Source: Parvularia atlantis
Taxonomy: Eukaryota > Opisthokonta > Rotosphaerida
NCBI GenBank assembly: GCA_943704415.1
Contig: CALSCO010001422.1
Location: forward strand, 1 to 16,601
DNA length: 16,601 nt
Reading direction: 5' to 3'
A program made the translations under genes and the position numbers. The notes under the pieces are model-generated. The model searched no databases, was not told the DNA's origin, and was given only the letters and a program-made list of their open reading frames with translations. Below, in pieces: positions 1 through 8,611 of this stretch. How positions within the stretch are numbered: position 1 is the stretch's first letter; each line of letters begins with the position of its first letter.

Positions 1-1232
1 GGAAGGGCGCTGGCGGGGCGGGGTGGCGGGCGGCGGTGTTGGGCTGTGTGCGGCGGGCGGGCTGTGCGTGGTGCGGCGTCGTGGCCGCGCTCGGTGCAGG
101 ATGGGGGCGCGGTCAAATGCGGAGAGAATTCGACGTCGCAGCCGGGATCCGCGCGCCATGTGCGCGGTGCGGGCCCGCCGCGGCGCACGGATGCGCGGCC
201 GGGCGGCCGGGCCGGTCTACCGCGTGTGGATGGGCGTGGATGGCGATGGATGGGCGCGGATGGCGTGCCGGATGGACGCGGCGACTGACGGACGGGCCGG
301 GCGTGCGCAGGGTCGATCCGTTCACGCGCAAGGACTGGTACGACGTCAAGGCGCCGTCGACGTTCAAGGTTCGCAACGTCGGCAAGACGATCGTCAACCG
401 CACGGCCGGCACCAGTGCGTGCGGGTCGCTGCGGGAGGGCGCGGGCGCGGCGCCCTGACGACGGGCGCAGAGCTGTCGTCGGACGGCCTCAAGGGCCGCG
501 TGATCGAGGTCTCGCTCGCCGACCTGAACCAGGACGAGGACCAGACGCATCGCAAGATGAAGCTGCGCATCGACGAGGTCCAGGTGCGTGGCCCGCTCGA
601 GCGCAAGCATGCGTGTTCGGTGCGAGGGGCGCGGAGCCAACGCACGCTCCCCGCCGCCGTGCGCAGGGCAAGAACTGCCTGACCAACTTCCACGGCATGG
701 ACTACACCTCGGACAAGGTCCGGTCGCTCGTGCGCAAGTGGCAGACGCTCATCGAGGCCCACGTCGACGCCAAGACGACCGACGGCTACGTCCTGCGCCT
801 CTTCTGCATGGCCTTCACCAAGCGCCGCCCGAACCAGCTGCGCAAGACGAGCTACGCGCAGACGTCGCAGATCCGCGAGATCCGCAAGAAGATGATGGAG
901 ATCATGACCAAGGAGGTGGTCAACTCGGAGCTGAAGGAGGTTGTGCTCAAGTTCATCCCGGAGTCGATCGGCAAGGCGATCGAGAAGACGTGCTCGGCCA
1001 TCTACCCGCTGCAGAACGTGTGCATCCGCAAGGTCAAGATCATGAAGTCGCCCAAGTTTGACGGTGCACGGGCGTTTGGCCGTTGTGTGCGTCGCTGACT
1101 TTGCCGTGCGCAACAGTGTCGAAGCTGCTCGAGCTCCACGCCGAGTCGGCGGCCGCACCAGCGGCTGAAGAGGTCACCGGCGCGCCCGTCGCGCGCGAGT
1201 TCAGCGAGCCCACTCCCTCGGACAGCGTGTAA
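1..1232 (+). CDS. RPS3A: 40S ribosomal protein eS1 (S3a), 5' end cut by window edge
   Basis: Structural protein of the small ribosomal subunit. Secure exons are 311-414, 471-583, 667-1063 and 1117-1232 (TAA at 1230-1232), joined by introns of 56, 83 and 53 nt with GTGCGTG or GTGCACG donors and CAG acceptors. The spliced product reads [15 protein letters not shown] near its start, then [31 protein letters not shown] and IYPLQNV, all family hallmarks, and ends in an acidic Ser/Glu/Pro tail. From VDPF to the stop it has 242 residues, matching the roughly 264-residue family once about 20 N-terminal residues are added. Those are missing: bases 3-22 read KGAGGA, like the basic Gly/Lys N-terminus, and could splice from a donor at 23 to the acceptor at 310 through a 288-nt first intron. 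That first exon is inference; the start codon lies outside the window. Its 3' end converges with the SNARE gene. Confidence 0.95.
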
Positions 1233-1457
1233 GCTCGCCGCACGTGGGCTGTGTGACATCGCGAAAACGGGACGGCGTTAAAAGCGCGACGTGAGTGGGG
1301 CACGGCGGGGGTGGGCATGGCAGGGTGGGCGAGTAAGGCACGGCGGGGTTTGGCAAGTGCACACGCCACCCGATCACAGCACACGACGCGGTTGACAACA
1401 ACAACAACAAAAAAAAAGGCGCACTGTCACAAAAAGTAGCACAACACACGGCACGGG
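1233..1457. other. convergent 3' intergenic region
   Basis: This is 225 bp between the stop codons of the eS1 gene and the minus-strand SNARE gene, so it must hold both 3' UTRs and both polyadenylation sites. The only notable content is an A-rich block near 1396-1420 (CAA repeats followed by an A run), which stands out against the GC-rich surroundings. On the plus strand it lies where an eS1 3' end would be expected. No canonical AATAAA was seen. Confidence 0.6.
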
Positions 1458-2174
1458 TCACGGGCTCGGCGTCGGCCCGCCAGACGTCCCCGTCGGCACC
1501 ACAAAGGCCGTCGGTGTCGGCTGCGGGCTGCCCCCCTGCGAGCTCTTCACGGCCGAGACGATGATGGCAACGAGGACGCCGAGCACGACGAGACACACGA
1601 GCGTCATAATGACCCGGTCCGTCGCGATGCGCCTGCGCGCGTGTGCCGTTCAGCCCGCTGCTCGGTGGTGATGTGCGCAAGCGCGCGCGCGACTGCGTGC
1701 CTCAGGAACACGCGCAGCTGCTTGCGCGCCTGCTTGAGGTTGTCGTCCACAATTTCGACCTGCTTGTCGATGCGCTCGAGCTGCTCCGTCTGTGCCTTGA
1801 GCGTCTTGGCCGTCTCTGTGCCGATCTGCGCACGCGTGCACGCGCTGGCCGTGAGCGATGCCGATGACGACGACGCGCGCCGGCGCGCCTCGCACCTCGA
1901 TCGTCTCCTCGACGATGGCCTTGCCGCGCTCGGTCGCGGCCTTGCTCTGCGTCTGCACCTGCGCCGCGACGGTGATGATCTCGCGCGTGGTCATCTGGTC
2001 GGTGGCTGCGCTGCGCCATCAGCGGCCGCGCGAGAGGCAGACGAGAGACGGCGGCGGCGCGCACTCTTCCCGCCCGATGCCGACTCGTACGTCTCGGCGT
2101 GCTCGCGCGTGCGGTCGAGGTCGGCCTGCAGCTCGGCGATGCTGCGCTCGTACGTCTGCGCTTTCTGTGTCGCG

Positions 2175-2210
<36 letters not shown>

Positions 2211-2603
2211 TCAGCGGGCCGTGACGCGCGGGTCGACGGCGACGCGCCTCCTCGAACGGGCGCGCCTCGCCCTTGGTCAGCTCGCGCAGCTCCGTCTTGA
2301 AGCTGTGGAAGACCTGGCGCACGCGGTCCAGCCGGCCCTTGAGGTACTGCAGCTTCTGCACGCGGGGCTGAGCACGCCGCACCGCACGCACCGCACGCCG
2401 CACGCCGCACGCGCAGCACGCGCACCTCGAGCTTGGCCGTCCCCGCCAGCCGCGGCACCTCGCCCTGCAGCGCCGCGCGGACCTTCTGCAGCAGCTCCTG
2501 CAGCTGCTCGTCGTAGTCCTGGATCTCTGCGCGGCCGCAGGACGGCGTCAGCAGCGGGATCACGGACGGCGCTCCGCGTGCGACGCGCACCATCCGTGGT
2601 CAT
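1458..2603 (-). CDS. NPSN: NPSN-type Qb-SNARE (novel plant SNARE family)
   Basis: Tail-anchored Qb-SNARE expected to supply one helix of a SNARE bundle in secretory membrane fusion. Exons in transcript order are 2603-2591, 2526-2426, 2355-2248, 2164-2065, 2005-1896, 1825-1701 and 1632-1458, giving 243 residues (Arabidopsis NPSN11 has about 265). The N-terminal helical region (residues about 5-100) contains KLQYLKGRLDRVRQVFHSFK. The SNARE motif (about 128-188) contains TERGKAIVEETIE and TLKAQTEQLERI, with the zero-layer Gln at about 159, followed by RIATDRVIM and a membrane anchor (about 193-214). TERGK, LKAQTEQ and the basic-ATD junction match NPSN much better than Vti1, membrin or Bos1. The first coding exon is only 13 nt. 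Two introns (2165-2247 and 1633-1700) use GC donors. The intron at 2006-2064 has an alternative donor (GTACGAG), so a few residues near 100-108 are uncertain. A Pro/Thr/Gly/Ser-rich tail follows the anchor. Confidence 0.87.
1633..1700 (-). other. GC-AG intron in the SNARE gene
   Basis: On the minus strand the exon ends CTGAG and the intron begins GCACGC, with a GCTGAAC branch-like motif and a CGCAG acceptor. The splice keeps the frame and gives VFLRRIATDRVIM, which aligns with NPSN without a gap. The only nearby GT (inside GTGTTCC) falls in the wrong phase for this acceptor. Confidence 0.8.
2165..2247 (-). other. probable GC-AG intron containing a GGC10 tract
   Basis: The exon ends GAGGAG and the intron begins GCGCGTCG, with branch-like GCTGAG and acceptor ACACAG, in phase 0. 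The nearest GT donor (4 nt downstream) is in phase 1 and would need an AAAG acceptor. The intron contains ten GGC units (plus strand 2181-2210) between the branch motif and the acceptor. A second acceptor at 2156 is also in phase. Confidence 0.6.
2181..2210. repeat. GGC trinucleotide tract, 10 units
   Basis: Ten perfect GGC units on the plus strand, preceded by GGCGCC. In the model it is intronic in the SNARE gene. Read through on the minus strand it would encode polyproline in the same frame as the downstream exon, so a retained form would be a Pro-rich insertion. Confidence 0.9.
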
Positions 2604-2890
2604 CCTGGCAGCTAACTTAAGCGAGCGCGACTTTTCTCAATATGGCGCCGGCGACCGCCGCTCGACGAGGATGGCCAGACGGATGTCTGATATGTCCACG
2701 CCACGGCCGGTGGCAGCCGCGCCGGTGCGCAAGCCTCTGCCAGGGTAGGCCTATGCGGCGGACCATTCTTTTTGTCTTTCGGCTCAGCAATGATAAATCG
2801 GCCCCCCTCTGCACCTGGCCACGCACGCGCACTCTGTGACGCCACAGCGACACCACGCAAGGAAAGCGAACACGCCCGCGCGCGCCGCGC
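2604..2890. other. intergenic region between two minus-strand genes
   Basis: This 287-bp stretch should carry the SNARE promoter and the OSTF1 3' UTR. A relatively AT-rich patch lies near 2763-2800. I compared it by eye with U1, U2, U4 and U6 snRNA and with tRNA patterns and saw no convincing match. The small plus-strand reading frames here have no recognisable product. Confidence 0.5.
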
Positions 2891-4003
2891 TCAGTCCGAG
2901 TCGGGATCCTGGTCCCCGGGCGCGTACGTGCTGTCGACCTCTGCGGGCGGCGGCGCGAGCGCGTGAGCAAAGCCCCTAAAACCGCAGGCCGGCGGCGGCG
3001 GGGGCGCACGCAGCACTTGGAGCAGCGCCGCGGCCTCGTCCGTCTTGGCGAGCATGTACGGCGTCTGGCCGGCCTTGTTGACGACGGACGTGTCGATGCC
3101 TGTGCGCGTGCGTGTCGGCGCGGCGCGGCGGGACGGCGCGCGGCGCGGCGCACCCTTGGCGAGCAACAGCTTGATGACCTCGGTGTGGCCGCCCCAGGCC
3201 GCGTTGTGCAGCGGCGTGTCGCCGAGCTTGTTCTGCGCGCGCGCGTGGTCAGCCGCGCCCACTGCGAGCGACACGCGACGAGCGACGAGGGCGCGCCTGC
3301 TTGTCGAGCACGGGGTTCTTGGACAGGAGCATCTTGACGCACTCGACGTGGCCACCGCTGCGGGCCGCGCCGCTCAGCCGCCCCCCTCATCCATGCAGCG
3401 CCACGTGCACCGTACCGCGCGGCCCAGTGCAGCGGCGTGTTGCCGGCCGTGTCGAGCCCGTTGACCGTGATCCCCGCGGCCAGCAGCTCTGTGAGGAACG
3501 GCGTGTTGCCTGCGCGGGGCCGTGCGTGAGGCGCGGGCGCGGCGCCCACGCCGACCGCACCGCGCTTGGCGGCCTCGTGCATCGGGTTGTCGATCGTCTC
3601 CGTGTTCTCGCCGACTGCGCATGCGCGTGTGAGCTCAGTGCAAACGTCAACAACGTCAACAGGCGCGCGGCCGCACTGTAGTTCTCTGGCGCGAAGGGAG
3701 GCGTCAGTGCGACACATGCAAGGAAGCCACGCGCAACGCACCCGGCACGAGGCCCTCCTTGTTCTTGGAGCGGGCCTTGAGCCAGCCCTTCTCCTTCGTG
3801 GGGCCAACGATGTAGAGGATGTCGCCCTCGTCAAACGAAAGCTCGTCGCCGCGCGAGGCCTGTTGCGCCCCGCCCCGAGTGAGCACGTCGTGCGCATACG
3901 TCGCCGTGCCCACGGCAGCGCGCGCCTTGTACGAGTACATCGCCCGCACGACCTGCGTTCCCTGGCCCTCGCGCTTGGACGGCGGCGGCGGCGGCGTTGT
4001 CAT
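2891..4003 (-). CDS. OSTF1: OSTF1-like SH3 and ankyrin-repeat protein
   Basis: Cytoplasmic adaptor with an N-terminal SH3 domain and ankyrin repeats; animal OSTF1 binds proline-rich signalling partners. Nine exons in transcript order: 4003-3914, 3859-3742, 3685-3677, 3614-3561, 3509-3416, 3357-3297, 3232-3154, 3099-3010 and 2940-2891. They give 214 residues, the same length as human OSTF1 as I remember it. SH3 hallmarks: [16 protein letters not shown] (36-43), W56 and Asn-Tyr at 71-72. Ankyrin hallmarks: [51 protein letters not shown] and [11 protein letters not shown]. The tail is acidic and ends DPDSD, like DEDSD in OSTF1. Exon 3 is a 9-nt microexon and the intron at 3233-3296 has a GC donor. 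The introns at 3860-3913 and 2941-3009 are multiples of three without stops, so unspliced forms would stay in frame. It is divergent from the gene starting at 4165. Confidence 0.93.
3233..3296 (-). other. GC-AG intron in OSTF1
   Basis: The exon ends GACAAGCAG and the 64-nt intron begins GCGCGCC, with branch motif GCTGAC and acceptor GCGCAG. The splice gives [12 protein letters not shown], matching the QQNKLGD of OSTF1. The only in-phase GT donor would leave a 38-nt intron and add eight Arg/Ser-rich residues inside the ankyrin stack. Confidence 0.85.
3677..3685 (-). other. 9-nt internal microexon of OSTF1
   Basis: On the minus strand AGAACTACA lies between a CGCCAG acceptor (intron 3686-3741, with CACTGAC branch) and a GTGCGG donor (intron 3615-3676). 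It joins CCG-G to TC-GGC to give VPENYIGENTE and so supplies the Asn-Tyr pair of the SH3 signature. Omitting it keeps the frame but deletes that pair. Confidence 0.85.
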
Positions 4004-4164
4004 GCTTCCCGCGCAGCCTGTACGTCTTTTGTTGCAAGTCCGACCTCAGCCGTGTGTACATAGCCGATGGCCGAGGATGTGCCGTGCGCGCGATCCTGAC
4101 TCTGCGCGCGCGTGCGGCCTGTGTCTCACGCGCGTCGCGGCGGCGCGGCAGGGCGTCGGCTGTG
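4004..4164. promoter_or_regulatory. bidirectional promoter region, OSTF1 / 4165 gene
   Basis: 161 bp between divergent start codons, the only space available for both promoters. No TATA box or other named element could be recognised; the assignment rests on gene orientation. Confidence 0.55.
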
Positions 4165-5716
4165 ATGCACGAGCTTCAGTTGCGCGTGCTCTACCAGCTT
4201 CCCGGCAGCGACGTCTTCCGCAAGCACGTGCGGCAGGTGTGCGCGCTGCATCGCCGCGCGCCTGTGCTGATCGCGACCGACCCAGGTGCGCGTCCCGCGC
4301 CAGCCGCCGGCCCGCGCGCGCCGCTTCGCCCTCGGCGAGGACGACCCGTCGATGTGGAAGAACTGCGTGCTGGCCGAGGTCGTCATGGACACGTACAACC
4401 GCAAGATCGTCGTGCGCTTCGTCGACGGCGAGGGCGCGGCGCTCGACATGCCCCCGGCCTGCGCCGCGCGCCTGTTCGAGCTGATGGCCGAGCAGCAGAT
4501 GCAGCTGCTGCAGCAGCAGCAGTTCTACTCAGAGGCCACGGCCGCGCGCATCAACTCAGACCTGCTCGACCTCTACCGCCGCTTCGTCATCGGCGACCTC
4601 CGCCTCCCGCCCACCTACGCGCTCTGGCTGGCCGAGAGCGCCCTGACCAAGCAGGAGCGGCGCATCCAGACGATTGACGAGCGCCTCGACGCCCTGACCA
4701 AGGTCGTGCACGACGTCAAGCTGCGCATGCGCCGCATGCGCGAGCGCTTTGCCCGCGTCGTCGCCACCGACGACCGCGGCATCCTCCGCCACAGCGGCCC
4801 GCTCTTCCTCGAGTCGTTCCTCGAGGGCGTCGAGGCCGACATTGTCGAGTACAACCGCACGCTCAGCCACGCGCAGAGCCGCGTCGACCAGCTCAAGCAC
4901 GACATTGGCGCGCTCGAGGCCGGCGAAGCCGCCTCGCGATCCGCCGCGATGCTCGCCCTTGTCGTCTCGCCGCCGGGCTCGCCCGAGTGCGCCCCGCCGC
5001 CCGACCCGCTGCTCAACACGCCCGCGCCACCAGCGCTGCACGTGCCCGAGGCGCTTGTGGCGGCGACCGGGGCCACGGCTGCGGCCGTCAGCGCGGGCGA
5101 TGTCGTGCGCTCGCTCATGGGCATCTCGCCCGGCAGCCCTGCCGCCGCGCCCGAGACCGGCTCAAGCGAGTCGCCCGCGAGCCCGGCGCTAACCAGCCCC
5201 GAGGCCTCGTCGGCACCAACACCGCCGACACCGCCGACACCGCCGACGCCCGCCACGCCCGCCGCGGCCGCCGCGCCCGCGGCCGAGCAGTGCCGACCCG
5301 TGTCGGTGCTCGTGACGCTCGACCAGGCGCGCACGTGGCTCGACAAGAAGCGGCGCGAGCGCGACGTCGTGTTTGAGCTCGTGAGCGTGCACATCGAGGC
5401 GCGCGAGAAGTGCAAGGCCGAGCTGCGTGCTCGCAAGGAAGACGAGGAGCGTGCGCTGGCCGCGCTCGTGGTGACGCGCGACGGCGAGCACGAGTACGTG
5501 AGCATGTGGCGGCAGCTGCGTGAGCTTCGGTCGCAGCGCAACTGCCTCCTCAACATGGACAAGCTCATGGTCGTGAACGCGCGCGAGGTGTCCAAGGCCG
5601 AGATCCGGCAGCTGCGCGAGGACCTCGCCGCGGCCCAGCGGCGCTCGCAGGCCGAGGTCGCCAAGAAGCGCCGGACCAGGAAGCAGGCGTGGCAGACAGG
5701 GCGCTTCGTTGAGTGA
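4165..5716 (+). CDS. unrecognised coiled-coil protein, about 500 aa
   Basis: I do not recognise the family. Exons are 4165-4236 and 4286-5716, with a 49-nt GTGTGCG...CCCAG intron that has a GCTGATC branch motif; the product is 500 residues. The N-terminal part (about 1-90) looks globular, with NCVLAEVVMDTYNRKIVVRF near 50-69, and is followed by a Gln-rich stretch (QQMQLLQQQQ, about 94-103). Residues about 135-250 are helical and charged (coiled-coil-like). Residues about 255-350 are low complexity, rich in Pro, Ala, Ser and Thr, with a TPP repeat. Residues about 355-495 are strongly charged coiled coil (KKRRERD, REKCKAELRARKEDEER) ending in a basic segment. No signal peptide or membrane segment is seen. 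The long open exon is unlike the finely split neighbours. A cytoskeletal or scaffold role is possible from the coiled coils alone, but not shown. The start was chosen as the first ATG after the divergent promoter. Confidence 0.8.
5212..5260 (+). repeat. 9-bp tandem repeat encoding Thr-Pro-Pro units
   Basis: A short array based on ACACCGCCG, with a degenerate final part, lies in the low-complexity linker of the 4165-5716 gene and encodes TPPTPPTPPTPATP. It may vary in length between strains. Confidence 0.75.
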
Positions 5717-5739
5717 GCACGCCGCACGCACACACATGC

Positions 5740-6010
5740 ACACGTACATGCCAGCACTCGTTCTGCAGCTCCTCGCGCAGCTGCATCAGCACCACGCCCA
5801 GCCGGTTGCGTGTCGCTGGGCGAGTCCTCGGCGAGCGGCCGCTTGCCCGTCGCGATTAGGATCGCGCGCAGCACGCCGTCTTGGCACAGGGCCCTGCGCC
5901 ATCACGCCCTCCTTCTCGTTCTCCCTGTCGCGCCGGCACGGCAGGTCGCGCAGCCGCCCGAGCGCCTTGGCCTGGGCCGGCGTCAGCGCGCGGCGGGTGC
6001 GCTCCATCAT
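5740..6010 (-). pseudogene. candidate small minus-strand gene, reading frame unresolved
   Basis: On the minus strand an ATG at 6010 opens MMERTRRALTPAQAKALGRL and continues through charged, plausible protein to about KEGVMAQ (near 5896). Further coding-like sequence follows in a second frame (DGVLRAILIATGKRPLAED, about 5881-5830), then in a third frame (LGVVLMQLREELQNECW, about 5800-5750). No introns of the usual size and motif connect these frames; the shifts occur within a few bases near 5890 and near 5830. It could be a decayed gene, a real gene with indel errors in the assembly, or chance. I could not assign a family. It lies in the 416-bp space between the 3' ends of the coiled-coil gene and TypA. 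Confidence 0.25.
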
Positions 6011-6132
6011 CGCGGGCGAGGTCGTGAACGTGCGTGCGCCTGGAAGCAGTGCTCGACCGTGGGCCAGACCGGTGCGGCGAGAAGTTGCTCAGCTCTGTGC
6101 CATGTGCCAGTGTGCCAGCAACACACGCGCGC

Positions 6133-8300
6133 TCACTTCTTCGTGCGCGCAAGCGCCTTGCGCCGGTCCGTGTTGAGCTCGCGCTTGCGGAACCGGATCG
6201 CCTTTGGTGTGCACTCGACCAGCTCGTCCGGCCCGACGTACCCGAGCGCCTCCTCAAGCGAGAACAGGCGCGGCGGCGTCAGGCGCACGTTCTCCTCGTG
6301 CGCGTGCGTGCGGACGTTGGTCAGGCGCTTGGTTCGGACCGGGTTGACGTCGAGGTCGTTGTCGCGGCTGTGCTCGCCGATGACCATGCCCTGCAGCGAT
6401 GCCTCGAGCGTGAGCGCCCGCGCGCCCGCCCGCCCTACGCCCACACGCGCACGCACCTCGTACACCTCCTCACCCGGCGAGATGAACAGCTGGCCGCGTG
6501 GCTCAATCAGCACGAGCGCGTAGGTCGTGCTCACGCCGTTGTCCATCGAGACGAGCGCGCCCTTGCGCACCTACCAGCGCAGGCGCAGTCAGCACGCACG
6601 CAACGCTGGCACGGGCCCACTTGGCGCCGCGCCTTCTCAAAGTGCCCCTTGAACGGCACGTAGCCGTCAAAGACCCGGTTCATCACGCCCGTCCCGTGCG
6701 TGTCCACCATGAAGATCGACCGGTAGCCCATCAGCCCGCGCGACGGCACGCGGAATACGAGGCGCGTCTTGCCCGCCTGAGGCACCATCGACAGCAGCTC
6801 GCCCTTGCGCAGCGACAACTGGGGAGCGCCGCGTGCGTGTCAGCCCGGCCGCAGCAGAGCAACCACGCGCGCGCACACCTTCTCGATCACGACACCGGCG
6901 TACTGGTCATCGACCTCGATAATCACCTCCTCCTCCGGCTCCAGCCGCTCGCCGTTCTCCTCGCGGTACACGACTGAGGGTGGCGACACGGCCAGCTCGT
7001 AGCCCTCGCGCCGCATGTTCTCGATCAGCACGCCTAGTTGCATCTCGCCGCGGCCCTGCACCTCGAACGCCTCACCCTGCGTCTCCTGCGCACGTCGTCG
7101 TGAGCGGCGCCAACCTCACGTCTGCCCCGCCAGCGCACCATCACGCGGATCGACACGTTCGTCTCAGCCTCGCCGCGCAGGCGCTCGCCAATCTGCTGCG
7201 ACGTCAGCTTGGAGCCGGCCCGACCGGCGAGCGGTGAGTCGTTGACGGAGAAGGTCATGGTGACTGTGGGCGGGTCTATGGGGCTGGCGGCCACGGGCGT
7301 GGTCACCTGCGTCGCGGCATGAGCACACACATACACACGCACACACGTGCGCGCCCGCAGCGCGCAGCCCGCAGCACCTCGGGGTGCGCGATCGTGTCGG
7401 TCACGGTGCCCTTGGACAGGCCCGCCACGGTCACGATGTCGCCGGCCGTGGCCTCGGTCAGCTCAACGCGCGTGACGCCGCGCTGCTTGAGGATCTGTGC
7501 GTGCGCGACTTGGCAGCCGCGTGGGCCCGCCAGGCGCAAGGCAGCGGGCGCACCTTGGCAACCTTGCCGACCTCGAGCACACTGCCCGTGCGCGACATGC
7601 AGTGCACGGGGTCACCCACACGCAACACGCCCGCGGCGATGCGCCCGGTGAGGATGCGCCCGAGGTACGCCTCGCGCTGGATGATGGTCACGAGCATGGC
7701 AAACTTGCTCGCGGCGTCGGCAGAGGGCGGGGGCACGCGCTCAATGATCATGTCGAGCAGGGGCTTCATCGACTCGCGCTTGTCGGTCATGCTCGTGGCG
7801 GCCCAGCCCTCGCGCCCCGAGGCGTAGAGCGTGGGGAAGCTGAGCTGCTCGTCGGACGCGCCGAGGAGGGCAAACAGGTCGAAGATGTCGTTCTCGGTCT
7901 CGCTCACGCGGGCCGTGTCGCGGTCGACCTTGTTGAGGACGACGATCGGGCGCAGGTTGCGCTTGAGCGCCTTGCCGAGCACAAACTTGGTCTGGGTCAT
8001 GGGGCCCTCGGTCGCGTCGACGAGGAGGATGACCGAGTCGACCATGCCGAGGATGCGCTCGACCTCGCCGCCAAAGTCGGCGTGGCCGGGCGTGTCGACG
8101 ATGTTGATGAGGTGGTCGCGGTACTGCACCGACGTGCACTTGGCAAGGATGGTGATGCCTGCGCACGCAGCCACTCAGCCACTCGGCACGGGTCGCAGAT
8201 GCCGCGGCTCGCACCGCGCTCCGACTCGAGCGGGTTGCTGTCCATCACGCGCTCGCCGCCCGAGAGCGACTCGTTGCACGCCTGCAGCAGCCGGTCGACG

Positions 8301-8340
<40 letters not shown>

Positions 8341-8580
8341 CGTTGCGCAGCCGCTCCTGCGGCCTACGCGGCAGCGGCTGCTCAGACCACGTGCGCGGTG
8401 AACGGACAGCAGGAAAACGCACGTCGTCGCCGCGCGCCGCTCGGCCGTCGCGTGGAACGCGCGCAACGCCGGCCACCGCGGCACCTGCGCCATCCCGCTC
8501 ACGTGCGCGCGCCCCGCCATCCCCGGCAGCGCGCGCGCCGTCGACGCCGCCGCCGCCGTCGCGAAGCGCCACGCTGTCAT
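6133..8580 (-). CDS. typA: TypA/BipA ribosome-associated GTPase, probably mitochondrial
   Basis: Translational GTPase of the BipA/TypA family, which acts on bacterial-type ribosomes. Exons in transcript order: 8580-8423, 8363-8215, 8158-7554, 7494-7378, 7306-7139, 7085-6879, 6818-6633, 6570-6457 and 6390-6133, giving 653 residues (E. coli BipA has about 607). Motifs: G1 AHVDHGKTT (about 65-73), ERGITILAK, G3 [14 protein letters not shown] (124-137) and G4 NKVD (178-181); then [37 protein letters not shown] and [19 protein letters not shown], the BipA C-terminal hallmark. About 50 extra N-terminal residues are rich in Arg and Ala without acidic residues until E47, and contain [10 protein letters not shown], resembling an octapeptide-type mitochondrial cleavage site. 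A plastid is an alternative, because plant TypA is chloroplastic. The intron at 6571-6632 probably uses a GC donor. It diverges from TRAPPC10 across only 31 bp. Confidence 0.94.
6571..6632 (-). other. probable GC-AG intron in TypA
   Basis: The exon ends GAGAAG and the intron begins GCGCGGCG, with branch GCTGAC and acceptor GGTAG. This gives [16 protein letters not shown], which aligns without a gap with the PYKG...NGVLIS region of bacterial BipA. A GT donor 12 nt further on is also in phase and would add Ala-Arg-Arg-Gln, so this GC call is less certain than those in TRAPPC10. Confidence 0.6.
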
Positions 8581-8611
8581 CCTATCGACTGTCGATGTGA
8601 CTACTAATGTG
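8581..8611. promoter_or_regulatory. 31-bp gap between divergent TypA and TRAPPC10 start codons
   Basis: The two start codons are separated by 31 bp, so the 5' UTRs are extremely short, or overlap, or transcription starts inside the opposite gene. On the TRAPPC10 side the sequence ATGTGATG holds an ATG immediately followed by TGA (8607-8612), whose last base is the A of the main start codon (8612). Confidence 0.75.

Noticed and set aside
2760-2830. AT-richer patch upstream of the SNARE gene, considered as a snRNA or tRNA.
   Set aside because: No match to U1, U2, U4 or U6 core motifs and no cloverleaf could be drawn.
4615-5874. Long minus-strand open frame opposite the coiled-coil gene.
   Set aside because: It mirrors the codon pattern of the plus-strand gene, is rich in Arg/Ser and Ala/Gly runs, and has no recognisable motif. 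Long antisense frames are expected at this GC content.
7497-8600. Long plus-strand open frame opposite TypA.
   Set aside because: It is the complement of well-conserved GTPase exons and crosses TypA introns; no family resemblance was seen.
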